Counted from the stretch's first letter, positions 6,731 to 14,231 are shown. The stretch: 15,988 nt of DNA from Chloroflexota bacterium (GCA_005880175.1 VBJR01000120.1:1-15988); one strand, 5' to 3'. Notes: generated by a model not told the origin, from the letters alone. Made by a program: numbers and translations.

Positions 6731-7022
6731 CGGCTCGAAGCTCCATGAGGACGTCGAAGGCCGACCGCTCCCCCGGCATCAATGGCGGAGGCGGGTTCTC
6801 GCGGAGGACCTCGATCAGATCCCGCGTGGCCGGGGTCAGTCGGCCCTCGTCAGCCAGCTGATCCCACCAGTCGTCCTCACCCCGCAGAGGGACGATGCGA
6901 GCAACAGCCCGGCCCCGGTCCGTGATCTGGATGGTCTCACCAGCCGCGACGCGGCGGATCACGGCGCTGGCATTGTCCTTGAGTTCGCGAATGCCTACCT
7001 GCGGTTCCGTCGAACCTGACAT
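6720..7022 (-). CDS. Phd/YefM-type antitoxin (VapB-like)
   Basis: A 100-residue antitoxin. Residues 8-48 form the Phd/YefM DNA-binding fold: VGIRELKDNASAVIRRVAAGE, then ITDRGRAVARIVP. The C-terminal half (DLIEVLRENPPPPLMPGERSAFDVLMELRADER) would wrap the toxin. The start is chosen as ATG 7022, where the Phd fold begins two strands later; an in-frame GTG at 7028 with GGTGG six bases upstream would add two residues. The longer in-frame extension to 7064 runs through the operator-like repeats and is unlikely. It overlaps the toxin gene by 11 bp and should repress its own operon by binding those repeats. Confidence 0.83.
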   Translation of the reverse strand: MSGSTEPQVGIRELKDNASAVIRRVAAGETIQITDRGRAVARIVPLRGEDDWWDQLADEGRLTPATRDLIEVLRENPPPPLMPGERSAFDVLMELRADER

Positions 7023-7061
7023 GGCCACATGATACCACCGTTCATGGCCACGTGTGGCCAT
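7021..7061. promoter_or_regulatory. Operator half-sites for the toxin-antitoxin operon
   Basis: The 8-mer ATGGCCAC occurs at 7021-7028 and 7044-7051, and its complement GTGGCCAT at 7054-7061. The last two form an inverted repeat with a two-base centre. The start codon of the antitoxin lies within the first copy. Such repeated half-sites are typical autoregulatory operators of Phd-type antitoxins. No clear -35/-10 pair was identified. Confidence 0.6.
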
Positions 7062-7192
7062 CACGTGTAACTCTTGAAGCGAGTAGTCCAGCCACCGGCG
7101 CCCGATGGAACCTCGACGGCGGGTGCAGTCGAGATCGTCGCAGTTCCGAAGGACAGTTGGAGGCGCTTCTTCGCCGGGTCGCCATCAGACCC

Positions 7193-8032
7193 TCACCGCA
7201 TCAGCGGCTCCGGTTCCGTCCCGCCCTCCTGCCGCAGGACGGTGAAGGCGGCGTCCGCGAACGGCACCAGGTGCTCGGCGAAGCTGTCGGGATCGGTCGT
7301 GTGGGGCACGTGACCCGTGTCGAGCACTACCAGACGGGCTCCGGGGATCGTCGTCGCGATCCGTCTGCCGGTCCGCAGGGGGATCACCGGGTCGTGCCGG
7401 CCCCAGATGACGAGCGTGGGGGCGGTGATCGACGCGGCCTGCTGACGGACGTCGTGCTCTGGCGACGTGAAGCTGCGCCACAGTTCGCTGACGGCGCGCA
7501 GCCCAGCAGGGTCCCGGACGGTTGCGACCGCCATGTCCCTGGCACGCTGGTCGGCCGCGGTCCGTGACCGCATGTACCAGTTCGCGAACCCTGGATAGAC
7601 ACGGCGAAGAAACCAGGGCTGGGCCATCAGCGCGCAGAAGATGCGAACGCTCGGCCCACGCCCGCTGAAGCCGCCGCCGTCGACGATGACCAGCCCCTTC
7701 ACGAGCTCGGGGCGACGGACCGCCAGCCGGGCTGCCGAGAAGCCACCGACCGAATTACCGACCACGACGGCACCACGCGGCGCCAGTCGCTCGGCAGCCT
7801 GTTCGACCACGTCGGCGAAGCGCATGGCGCTGCCGCCCGGGCCCGGCGGCGACTCGCCGTGTCCAGGCCAGTCCAACGAGATGGAGCGAAACCGTTGCGG
7901 GAGCAGTTCCCGCAGCCCGTCGTAATCGTGGCGATCGTGGCCGCCGCTGGGCAGCAGCACGATCGAATGCCCGTCAGCGTGGCCTCGCTCGTCGTATGCG
8001 ATCGGGCCGCTTGGAGTCTGGAGCATAGCCAT
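7193..8032 (-). CDS. Alpha/beta-hydrolase fold protein
   Basis: A 279-residue cytoplasmic alpha/beta hydrolase. The catalytic triad is complete: nucleophile S94 in the elbow GNSVGG, acid D214 (VIWGRHDPVIP) and base H241 (LDTGHVPH). The oxyanion-side motif LLPSGGHDRHDYDGL (residues 26-40) and LDWPGHGES are also in place, and the cap domain (about 130-200) is rich in aromatic residues, which suggests a hydrophobic substrate. Esterase, lactonase or C-C hydrolase activity cannot be separated by sequence. The gene is divergent from a TetR regulator with a shared operator region, so its expression is probably induced by a ligand of that regulator, perhaps its own substrate. ATG 8032 is used; an ATG two codons later (8026) is also possible. 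Confidence 0.82.
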   Translation of the reverse strand: MAMLQTPSGPIAYDERGHADGHSIVLLPSGGHDRHDYDGLRELLPQRFRSISLDWPGHGESPPGPGGSAMRFADVVEQAAERLAPRGAVVVGNSVGGFSAARLAVRRPELVKGLVIVDGGGFSGRGPSVRIFCALMAQPWFLRRVYPGFANWYMRSRTAADQRARDMAVATVRDPAGLRAVSELWRSFTSPEHDVRQQAASITAPTLVIWGRHDPVIPLRTGRRIATTIPGARLVVLDTGHVPHTTDPDSFAEHLVPFADAAFTVLRQEGGTEPEPLMR

Positions 8033-8044
8033 GGACCCGAGCCT

Positions 8045-8050
8045 AGCATA
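8045..8050 (-). promoter_or_regulatory. Predicted -10 of the hydrolase gene
   Basis: TATGCT on the minus strand, ending 12 bases before ATG 8032 and starting directly beside the perfect TetR-type palindrome, which would occupy the -35/-10 spacer. Binding there should block this promoter. No good -35 box was seen. Confidence 0.4.
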
Positions 8051-8088
8051 TGACCGACCGGTCGGTCACATGGCCGACCGGTCAGTCA
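8051..8088. promoter_or_regulatory. Tandem TetR-type operators
   Basis: TGACCGACCGGTCGGTCA (8051-8068) is a perfect 18-bp palindrome. A second, imperfect copy, TGGCCGACCGGTCAGTCA (8071-8088), follows with centres 20 bp apart, about two helical turns. Both share the core GACCGGTC. They fill the 70-bp space between the divergent hydrolase and tetR starts, a classic layout for a self-regulating TetR repressor. Confidence 0.85.
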
Positions 8089-8090
8089 TG

Positions 8091-8096
8091 TACCCT
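8091..8096 (+). promoter_or_regulatory. Predicted -10 of the tetR gene (leaderless)
   Basis: TACCCT ends six bases before ATG 8103 and no Shine-Dalgarno sequence is present, so transcription would begin at or next to the start codon. It lies three bases after the second operator. Confidence 0.4.
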
Positions 8097-8102
8097 TCCG
8101 GC

Positions 8103-8672
8103 ATGCCCGGCGAAGCCAGGACGGCTGTCGGACACCGCACCCGCGAGGCGCTGCTCGATGCGGGGATCGCGGTCGCCGAGCGCCACGGACTTGCCGGATT
8201 GAGCGTCAACCGCGTCGTGGCGGAGGCTGGCGTCGCAAAGGGGACGTTCTACGTCCACTTCGCTGACCGGGGCGTGTTCATCGACGCCCTCCACGAGCGT
8301 TTCCACGCTCTCGTCCACAGCGCCGTGGCGGAGGCGACACGCGACATGCCAGCCGGAGCTGAGTTCCTGGTTCGCAGCGCCGAGGCCTACCTCGACGTCT
8401 CTCTGGAGAACCGGGTCGTCAAGGCGCTGGCCCTGGAGGCCCGTTCCGATCCGACCTTCACGGCTTCGATGTCGGCGCGGCACGACCGACTGGCATCGGC
8501 CGCCATTCCCAGCTTCGAGGCCATGGGATGGCCCGATCCGACGGCCGCCGCCCAGCTCATGGTCGCCATGACAGCTGAGATTGCAGTCCGCGAGCTCGAC
8601 GCCGGCAGCCGCCTCCCTGCCTCCCGGCGAGCACTCAGGCGCTTCCTCGGCGTCCCGGGCCAGCGACCCTGA
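8103..8672 (+). CDS. TetR-family transcriptional regulator
   Basis: A 189-residue repressor. The N-terminal DNA-binding domain spans residues 9-55, with the helix-turn-helix LSVNRVVAEAGVAKGTFYVHF at about 33-53, the best-conserved TetR signature. The C-terminal ligand-binding and dimerisation part (AYLDVSLENRVVKALALEARSDP, AAQLMVAMTAEIAVREL) is normal in length but not informative about the ligand. ATG 8103 is chosen; an in-frame ATG at 8031 would translate through both operators. It likely represses itself and the divergent hydrolase, and release would follow binding of a small hydrophobic effector, which is inferred from the family. Confidence 0.87.
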   Translation: MPGEARTAVGHRTREALLDAGIAVAERHGLAGLSVNRVVAEAGVAKGTFYVHFADRGVFIDALHERFHALVHSAVAEATRDMPAGAEFLVRSAEAYLDVSLENRVVKALALEARSDPTFTASMSARHDRLASAAIPSFEAMGWPDPTAAAQLMVAMTAEIAVRELDAGSRLPASRRALRRFLGVPGQRP

Positions 8673-8741
8673 CGGCTGACGCAGGTGAAGGTGGCCGCGG
8701 TTCCCAGGGAGGGTTGGAGGGCGTCTTCGAATACGTGGCAC

Positions 8742-8817
8742 TGGAGCGGGAGACGGGCTTCGAACCCGCTACCTCAACCTTGGCAAGGTTGCGCTCTACC
8801 GAGTGAGCTACTCCCGC
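8742..8817 (-). tRNA. tRNA-Gly (anticodon GCC)
   Basis: Read on the minus strand, the 76 bases fold as a full cloverleaf: acceptor GCGGGAG paired with CTCCCGC, D-arm with AGCTCACTCGGTAGAGC, anticodon stem CAACC/GGTTG around TTGCCAA (anticodon GCC), T-arm with GGTTCGAAGCC. The discriminator is U and the 3' CCA is encoded, both usual for bacterial tRNA-Gly. It is next to the boundary between the accessory patchwork and the terpene operon. Confidence 0.95.
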
Positions 8818-8832
8818 CCGTCGGAGGACACA

Positions 8833-8838
8833 ATACTA
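8833..8838 (-). promoter_or_regulatory. Predicted -10 of the tRNA-Gly gene
   Basis: TAGTAT on the minus strand, 15 bases before the tRNA 5' end, gives a leader of about 8 bases. The -35 region has no good match. Confidence 0.35.
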
Positions 8839-8909
8839 GCGAAACCCCCGGCCGAGTGGCTGGGACCGATCCACGACCCGCCGCCCCGGCCCGCGGCCCC
8901 GGCCCCGAA

Positions 8910-8933
8910 GGGGCGCCCCCGAGGAGGCGCCCC
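8910..8933 (-). terminator. Terminator-like hairpin after the 2-MIB operon
   Basis: GGGGCGCC (8910-8917) and GGCGCCCC (8926-8933) form an 8-bp all-GC stem with an 8-base loop, starting eight bases downstream of the methyltransferase stop. There is no T-run. It would end the five-gene operon before the tRNA gene. Confidence 0.5.
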
Positions 8934-8940
8934 CGCACCC

Positions 8941-9798
8941 TCAGGCCCGGTCCGCCGCGATCAGCACGTAGTGGAAGCTGCCCTCCCGGTATGCGGTCAG
9001 GAACGCTTCCTCGATCCCCGTCCGGACCGACGAGCGGGCTCTCAGCTCCCAGTAGGGGATCGTCCGGGGGGTCAGATCCGCGACCTGGATCGGCACCAGG
9101 CCGTTCTCCGCCAGGGCCTGGAAGTACCTGCTCCTCGGGTGGATGCTGCAGATGTAGTGCTCGTCGATGGCCGCCACCGACGGGGAGCGCTCGCCCAGCA
9201 CGTCGTTGTAGCAGCCCGTGATGCACACGTACCGGCCGCCGGGCTGGAGCTGGCGGGCGAACTCGCCGTAGAGGTTGAACAGGTCCACGTACATCGTGGT
9301 CTCGTTCGTCCACACGGCCCGGAACGTCCCGCTCTCGAACCCCGTGTCCAGCATGTTCCGGAAGTGGAACCTGACCCGGTCCTGCGTCCCCCTCGCCACC
9401 GCCTGCTCGTTGGCGAACGCCACCTGGTACTCCGAGAGGGACACGCCGTCCACCCGGCAGCCGAACCGCTCGTTCGCCATGAAGCTGGTCCCACCCCGTC
9501 CGGACCCCCCGTCCAGCAGCCGGTCGCCGGCCTCGACGTCGCCCAGCGCGTCCAGCAGCACGTCCGCCTGCGCGGTCTCCAACCGGTGCAGCTCGCGAAT
9601 GATCGCCTCGTCACGTCCGTCCTCCGAGCTCTCCAGCACCGCCGGGTCGTAGTCGCCCAGCCCGTAGTGGTGGTGGTACAGCCCATCCACCTCTCCCAGC
9701 GCCAGGTTGACCCGGTCGGCCGTCTTGTTGTTCCAGTACGCGGCGAGATCCCGCTGGTACGAGCTGGTCAGCACCTGCTCGCTGGTCCTGGTCTCCAT
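8941..9798 (-). CDS. mtf: Geranyl diphosphate 2-C-methyltransferase
   Basis: A 285-residue SAM-dependent enzyme that methylates C2 of geranyl diphosphate to give 2-methyl-GPP, the committed step to 2-methylisoborneol. It has the family N-terminus (SYQRDLAAYWNNKTADRVNL, LYHHHYGLGDYD), SAM motif I as LLDGGSGRGG (residues 94-103), and the aromatic substrate region FRAVWTNETTMYVDLF and TGCYNDVLG, as in Streptomyces GPPMT. Length is normal. ATG 9798 has AGGAGGAG a few bases upstream and lies 11 bases after the cyclase stop. It is the last gene of the operon, followed by a GC hairpin. The cyclase and shell protein next to it leave little doubt about the pathway. Confidence 0.93.
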   Translation of the reverse strand: METRTSEQVLTSSYQRDLAAYWNNKTADRVNLALGEVDGLYHHHYGLGDYDPAVLESSEDGRDEAIIRELHRLETAQADVLLDALGDVEAGDRLLDGGSGRGGTSFMANERFGCRVDGVSLSEYQVAFANEQAVARGTQDRVRFHFRNMLDTGFESGTFRAVWTNETTMYVDLFNLYGEFARQLQPGGRYVCITGCYNDVLGERSPSVAAIDEHYICSIHPRSRYFQALAENGLVPIQVADLTPRTIPYWELRARSSVRTGIEEAFLTAYREGSFHYVLIAADRA

Positions 9799-9809
9799 CG
9801 AGCTCCTCC

Positions 9810-10889
9810 TCACGAGCGATAGCGGCCGCTGGTGCGGTGCCACTCGTCGCTCCCCCCGATCCACGCGCGCAGCCCGAGCAGGTACCGCTGCAGCTCGGGC
9901 GACGGCACCACCAGCAGCTCCCGGTGCGCCGCCTCGAACGCCCGCACCACCTCCGCGTGGTACGAGACGCTGATGTCCACCGCCTCCCGCAGCGAGCAGC
10001 GCTCCTCGGCCGCCACCAGCACCGGCAGGTTGACGTCCCCCAGCTCCGGCCGCTCCTCCTTGGCCATCGAGCGCAGGTCGTTGGCGATCGTCGCCGCGCT
10101 GCCGGCCAGCATCACTGCCCGGTTCACGCGCGGGTCCGCGTAGAGCACGGCGGGCAGCTCGTAGCCGCCCACGATGTCGATCATGACCATGCACGGCACG
10201 AAGCTGTCGAAGTGCCGCGCCATCAGGTACTCCCAGACCGGCGGCACCCGGCCGGCCGTGCGCCAGCTGGCCGCCGCGTTCCAGCTGACGAACATGTTCG
10301 CGATCTCGTGCCGCGTCCGGTGCAGCTGCGAGGGCGTCGCGTGCCGCGCCAGCCACTCCATGCTCGACCGCAGCGCGATCAGGACGTCGTCCCCGGCCAG
10401 CGCGTCCCGGAGCTGGCCCGCGTACCGGCCGAGCAGCGCCGGCGCGTCGATGGCCGCGAGGGCGCCCAGCAGACGCGGCGCCACCAGCGTCGCGTCCGCG
10501 CCCGCGCTCTGGTCGTCCGTGTACAGGTCGTCCGCCGCCCACAGCGCCACCGCCCAGCGCGCCGCCAGCATCAGCTGGTCCGGATCGTTCGTGTCGGGGT
10601 GCGTGAGCATGACGAGCCGCCCGTACGACTGGTGGCGCAGCCGGTCGGCCTCGCCGGCGAAGATCCCCTCCTCCTGGATCCACGCCACCAGCCGGTCGTC
10701 CACCGCCAGCGCCAGCGCCTCGTCGTCGCGCACCACGCCGGGGCCGTACAGGCGGGGCGCCGCCACCCCACCCGAGGGCGCCCCCCGCGGCGGGGCGGCC
10801 CGCGCGGGCGCCGCCGCGGCCGACGCGATCCGCAGCGCCGCCGTGCCCAGCCCGGTCGGGCCGGCGGCGAGCCCCAGCCGGCTAGTCAC
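9810..10889 (-). CDS. tpc: 2-Methylisoborneol synthase (terpene cyclase, encapsulin cargo)
   Basis: A 359-residue class I terpene cyclase converting 2-methyl-GPP to 2-methylisoborneol, an earthy volatile. The first metal site is DDLYTDD (residues 120-126), the second NDLRSMAKE (N270, S274, E278), and it ends in an Arg-Tyr motif (HRTSGRY). Residues 1-55 form a low-complexity Ala/Pro/Gly tail with [11 protein letters not shown] at 10-20, shorter than the roughly 100-residue tail of the Streptomyces coelicolor enzyme. This tail is the probable cargo-loading signal for the shell encoded just upstream. The start is GTG 10889 and overlaps the shell gene's stop by 8 bp with no clear ribosome site, so re-initiation by terminating ribosomes is likely, tying cyclase amount to shell amount. 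Confidence 0.92.
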   Translation of the reverse strand: MTSRLGLAAGPTGLGTAALRIASAAAAPARAAPPRGAPSGGVAAPRLYGPGVVRDDEALALAVDDRLVAWIQEEGIFAGEADRLRHQSYGRLVMLTHPDTNDPDQLMLAARWAVALWAADDLYTDDQSAGADATLVAPRLLGALAAIDAPALLGRYAGQLRDALAGDDVLIALRSSMEWLARHATPSQLHRTRHEIANMFVSWNAAASWRTAGRVPPVWEYLMARHFDSFVPCMVMIDIVGGYELPAVLYADPRVNRAVMLAGSAATIANDLRSMAKEERPELGDVNLPVLVAAEERCSLREAVDISVSYHAEVVRAFEAAHRELLVVPSPELQRYLLGLRAWIGGSDEWHRTSGRYRS

Positions 10890-12291
10890 GATGGTTGATC
10901 TGGACGTTCTCCAGCACGCCCAGCGCGTCCGGGACCAGCACCGCCACCGAGAAGTAGGCGCTGACCAGGTACGAGATGATCGCCTTCTCGGTGATGCCCA
11001 TGAACCGGACGTTCAGGCCGGGCTCGTACTCGTCGGGGATCCCCACCTGGTGCAGGCCGACCACGCCCTGGTCGTCCTCGCCGGTCCGCATCGCGATGAT
11101 CGTGGACGTGCCCTGGTCGCTGATCGGGATCTTGTTGCAGGGCAGGATCGGCACGCCCCGCCAGGCCGGCATCGCGCTCCCGTTGATGTCGGCCGCGACC
11201 GGGTACAGGCCGCGCTTGCTCCACTCCCGCCCGATCGCCGCGATCGTCCGCGGGTGGGCGAAGAAGAACCGCGTGCTGCGCCGGCGGCTGAGCAGCTCGT
11301 CCAGGTCGTCCGGCGTCGGCGGCCCGGACTGCGTCTGGATGCGCTGCTCGTACGCCACGTTGTCGAGCAGCCCGAACTGCGGGTTGTTGACCAGCTCGTG
11401 CTCCTGCCGCTCGCGGAGCTCCTCGACCGTCAGCCGCAGCTGGTGCTCGACCTGGTTCATCGGCTCGTTGAACAGGTCGGCCACGCGGGAGTGGACCCGC
11501 AGCACCGTCTGGGCGACCGCGAGCTCGTACTCGCGCGGCGCCAGCTCGTAGTCCACGAACGTCCCGGGCAGGGCCGGCTCGCCGTCGTGGCCGGAGGCCA
11601 GGTCCACCGCGGCCTGGCCGTGCCGGTCCTGCGCCACCATGCCCCGGGCCCGGAACGCGTCCACCTGCGCCCGCAGCGCCTCGGACTGCGTGGCCAGCGC
11701 CTCGAACTGCTGCTGCGACAGCACGAACAGGGTGCACGCGGTCGCCGCCGTCGCCGTGTACTCCCAGGTGTCGCCCGACTGGACCAGCGTGGAGTCGCCG
11801 AACTGGTCGCCGTCCGCCAGGACGCCCAGGTGCCGCTCCTCGCCGTACTTGCCCGTGCCGACACGGTTCACCCGGCCGTGCGCGATGAGGAAGACCTGCT
11901 CGGCGGGCTCGCCGGCCGTCACGATCACCTCTCCGGCGCCCACCTCGCGCTGCGCGAAGCCGCCCGCGAGCTGGACCAGCACGTCGTCCTCGCTGAACCC
12001 GCGCAGCAGCGGCAGCTCGCGGAGGGTCGGCGCCACGACCCGGGCCCCGACCCCGTTCTGCTCGAAGCCGACGCGCCCGCGGCCCACGCTGTAGCTCAGG
12101 CGCCGGTTGACGCGGTACGTGCCCGCCGACACCTGCACCCACGGCAGGACGCGCAGCAGCCAGCGGGAGGTGATCCCCTGCATCTGCGGCGGGGTCTTGG
12201 TGGTGGTCGCGAGGTTGCGCGCCGCCGCCGTGCTGAGGCTCAGCTGCACCTGCTCGGTCGCCGCCGCGACTTCGATCTCGTCGACTGCCAT
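10882..12291 (-). CDS. eshA: EshA-type family 2B encapsulin shell protein with cyclic-nucleotide-binding-like domain
   Basis: A 469-residue protein of the EshA/cyclic-nucleotide-binding family found beside 2-MIB synthases, now classed as family 2B encapsulins: HK97-fold shell proteins with an inserted nucleotide-binding-like domain. The N-arm (1-85) has the family words [17 protein letters not shown] and GTYRVNRRL. The beta-barrel domain covers about 90-215 ([42 protein letters not shown]). The shell fold follows ([45 protein letters not shown]) up to the conserved [21 protein letters not shown] near the end. The phosphate-binding cassette lacks the usual Glu and Arg, so cAMP binding is uncertain. 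ATG 12291 has AGGAGGAG six bases upstream. It should self-assemble into a cytoplasmic compartment around the cyclase. Confidence 0.92.
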   Translation of the reverse strand: MAVDEIEVAAATEQVQLSLSTAAARNLATTTKTPPQMQGITSRWLLRVLPWVQVSAGTYRVNRRLSYSVGRGRVGFEQNGVGARVVAPTLRELPLLRGFSEDDVLVQLAGGFAQREVGAGEVIVTAGEPAEQVFLIAHGRVNRVGTGKYGEERHLGVLADGDQFGDSTLVQSGDTWEYTATAATACTLFVLSQQQFEALATQSEALRAQVDAFRARGMVAQDRHGQAAVDLASGHDGEPALPGTFVDYELAPREYELAVAQTVLRVHSRVADLFNEPMNQVEHQLRLTVEELRERQEHELVNNPQFGLLDNVAYEQRIQTQSGPPTPDDLDELLSRRRSTRFFFAHPRTIAAIGREWSKRGLYPVAADINGSAMPAWRGVPILPCNKIPISDQGTSTIIAMRTGEDDQGVVGLHQVGIPDEYEPGLNVRFMGITEKAIISYLVSAYFSVAVLVPDALGVLENVQINHRD

Positions 12292-12304
12292 CGATAACTC
12301 CTCC

Positions 12305-13189
12305 TCACACGGGCTCCGACCCGGCTGCCTCGAACCGTTCCAGGTGCTCGACCACCCGCCGGGTCAGGTGGGTGGGTGTCGAGGCGCCGCTCGTCACGCC
12401 GACGCGGCGCGCGCCCTGGAACCACTCCGGCCGCAGCTCCTCCACGGTGTCCACCAGGTGGGCCGGCTTGCCGGCGATGGTGCGCACCACCTCGGCCAGG
12501 CGCCGGGAGTTGGAGGAGCGCGGGCTGCCGACGACGATCACGAGGTCGACGCCGGCCGCCGCGCGCACCGCGGCCTCCTGCCGGTCCTGCGTGGCCCGGC
12601 AGATCTCGTTGTGCACCTCGCAGCCGGGATAGCGGCGCCTGACCGCCTCGATCAGCTCCTCGGTGTCCCAGATGGAGAGCGTCGTCTGGCACGTGACCGC
12701 CAGGCGCTCGCTCCGGATGTCGAGCGCCTCGACGTCGGCCAGGTCCTGGACCAGGTGGACGTGGCCCGGCGCCTCGCCGATCACCCCCTCGGGCTCGGGG
12801 TGGCCGCGGCGGCCGACGTAGACGATCTCGTAGCCCCGCCCCGCCAGCTCCCGGACCAGGTCGTGGGTGCGCTCGACGTCCACGCACGTCGCGTCCACCG
12901 TGCGGAGTCCGCGCGCCTCCGCCCGCCGCCGCACCTCCGGCGAGACGCCGTGCGCGGTGAAGATCACGACGCCCCGGTCGATCGCGTCCAGGCCCTCCAG
13001 GCGCGTGGGCGGGTCCACCAGCGTCACGCCCAGCTCCTCCAGCTCGCGGGTCGCGTGCGTGTTGTGGATCAGGTGCCCGAGCATGTGGACCGGCTCGCCG
13101 CCGCCCTGCTCCGCGACCTCGCGGGCGATCCGCAGCGCGCTCACGACGCCATGGCAGTAGCCCCTGGGGGTGATGCGGACGACCTCCAC
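12305..13189 (-). CDS. ispH: 4-hydroxy-3-methylbut-2-enyl diphosphate reductase (IspH/LytB)
   Basis: A 294-residue iron-sulfur enzyme making the last MEP-pathway step, HMBPP to IPP and DMAPP. The three cluster cysteines are present: C12 (GYCHGV), then DATCVDV and [11 protein letters not shown]. Other family words are [24 protein letters not shown], the GHPEPEG motif with the catalytic glutamate, [11 protein letters not shown], and SSNSRRL with GASTP at the C-terminus. Length is normal. The start is GTG 13189 with AGGG about seven bases upstream, placed so that the protein opens [14 protein letters not shown] as in the family. It follows the prenyl synthase by 8 bases and precedes the shell gene by 13, so it is within the terpene operon, suggesting local supply of C5 units. 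Whether the chromosome has a second ispH cannot be seen. Confidence 0.94.
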   Translation of the reverse strand: MEVVRITPRGYCHGVVSALRIAREVAEQGGGEPVHMLGHLIHNTHATRELEELGVTLVDPPTRLEGLDAIDRGVVIFTAHGVSPEVRRRAEARGLRTVDATCVDVERTHDLVRELAGRGYEIVYVGRRGHPEPEGVIGEAPGHVHLVQDLADVEALDIRSERLAVTCQTTLSIWDTEELIEAVRRRYPGCEVHNEICRATQDRQEAAVRAAAGVDLVIVVGSPRSSNSRRLAEVVRTIAGKPAHLVDTVEELRPEWFQGARRVGVTSGASTPTHLTRRVVEHLERFEAAGSEPV

Positions 13190-13197
13190 GGCCGGCC

Positions 13198-14145
13198 CTA
13201 CGCGAAGCGGGTGGACAGCAGGGCCGCGAACTCGAGCAGCGGCAGCGCCGCGGCGTCCGCCAGGCCCGCCGACGGCAGCAGGTCGATCGCCGCGTCCACC
13301 TCCTCGACGACCAGCCGCCGGGCCCGCCGCTGCACGTCCAGGTGCGCGAACAGCTCGAGCACCCGCTCCGAGCCGCCCTCCGACGCCCCCGGGGAGCCGG
13401 CGTACAGGTCGCACAGCTCCGCGAAGGCGCCCGGGCTCGCGCACTCCCACGCCAGCGCCGCCGGCAGCCCCCGCTTGCGCTTGCGCACGTCGGCGGACGG
13501 CTTGCCCGTCCGCGCCTCGTCGCCCCACACGCCGAGCAGGTCGTCCTGCATCTGGAACGCCCGCCCCAGCGTCCGCCCGAACTGGCCGAGCCGGCGCACC
13601 GTCCCGGCGCCGGCGCCCCCGAGCAGGGCGCCGAGCTCGGCCGCGCAGCCGAACAGCTCGAACAGCTCCACGCAGGCCCGGCTCAGCGTCGCGCCGGCCC
13701 GGGCCGCCACGCTCGTGCCCCGCGACGCGCTCGCCTCCAGCATGGCCAGGTGGGCCAGCGAGAGCATCCCGTCGCCCACGTTGACCCCGTGCCCGGTGCC
13801 CCAGAGCGCCCACACGGCCGGCCGGTGCCGGCGCACCTCGTCGCCGTCCTCGATGTCGTCGTGGATCAGCGACGCGTTGTGCACGAGCTCCACGGCGAGG
13901 GCCCCCGCCAGCGCCTGCTCGGCCGGCGCCCCCACGCTCTCGCACGCCATGAGGCACAGCGCGGGCCGCAGCCGCTTCCCCCCGCCGCCGGCGGACTCCC
14001 TGAGCTGCTGGTCCAGCCAGCCCAGGTGGTACGCCATCATCTGGTAGTAGCGCTGGACCGGCGCGGCGCCGCCGATCGTCTCCCGCAGATGCCGCTCGAA
14101 CAGCGCGCTCGGACGCACGAGCGTGGATGTCGGATCCAGACTCAT
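13198..14145 (-). CDS. Polyprenyl (geranyl-type) diphosphate synthase, interior segment missing
   Basis: A 315-residue trans-prenyltransferase with GGGKRLRP (54-61) for IPP binding, the first Asp-rich motif DDIED (96-100), the second as QMQDDLLG (198-205) and TGKPSAD (213-219) followed by basic residues. Between NVGDGMLSLAH and AELGALLGG the protein is about 30 residues shorter than usual: the EGQxLDLxFE...YxxMIxxKTGAL stretch, with the Lys-Thr pair that binds the allylic diphosphate, is replaced by CVELFELFGC (158-167). The coding DNA there is a tandem 9-bp repeat. Small residues A91 and S92 before the first motif would by the usual rule favour products longer than GPP. ATG 14145 follows GGGGG five bases upstream. 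It is the first gene of the 2-MIB operon, where GPP supply is expected. Activity is doubtful unless the gap is compensated. Confidence 0.8.
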   Translation of the reverse strand: MSLDPTSTLVRPSALFERHLRETIGGAAPVQRYYQMMAYHLGWLDQQLRESAGGGGKRLRPALCLMACESVGAPAEQALAGALAVELVHNASLIHDDIEDGDEVRRHRPAVWALWGTGHGVNVGDGMLSLAHLAMLEASASRGTSVAARAGATLSRACVELFELFGCAAELGALLGGAGAGTVRRLGQFGRTLGRAFQMQDDLLGVWGDEARTGKPSADVRKRKRGLPAALAWECASPGAFAELCDLYAGSPGASEGGSERVLELFAHLDVQRRARRLVVEEVDAAIDLLPSAGLADAAALPLLEFAALLSTRFA

Positions 14146-14190
14146 TCCTACCCCCGCAGTAGCGCGGCCTCGGACGGGCCGCCAGGGGCC

Positions 14191-14196
14191 AGCGTA
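14191..14196 (-). promoter_or_regulatory. Candidate -10 for the 2-MIB operon
   Basis: TACGCT on the minus strand, about 45 bases before ATG 14145, fits TAnnnT and would give a leader of about 40 bases with the GGGGG ribosome site. There is no good -35 box, so an activator or alternative sigma factor is possible. The 14146-14284 gap otherwise holds only the hairpin listed next. Confidence 0.3.
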
Positions 14197-14231
14197 TGAC
14201 CGGGCCGGAAGGCCAGCGAGGGCCAGAGCTA

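Noticed and set aside
9837..14047. Very long plus-strand open frames opposite the 2-MIB operon and aminotransferase region
   Set aside because: Their translations are Arg/Pro/Ala-rich low-complexity strings with no family signature, and they run antisense to five well-recognised genes. In DNA of this GC content such frames are expected.
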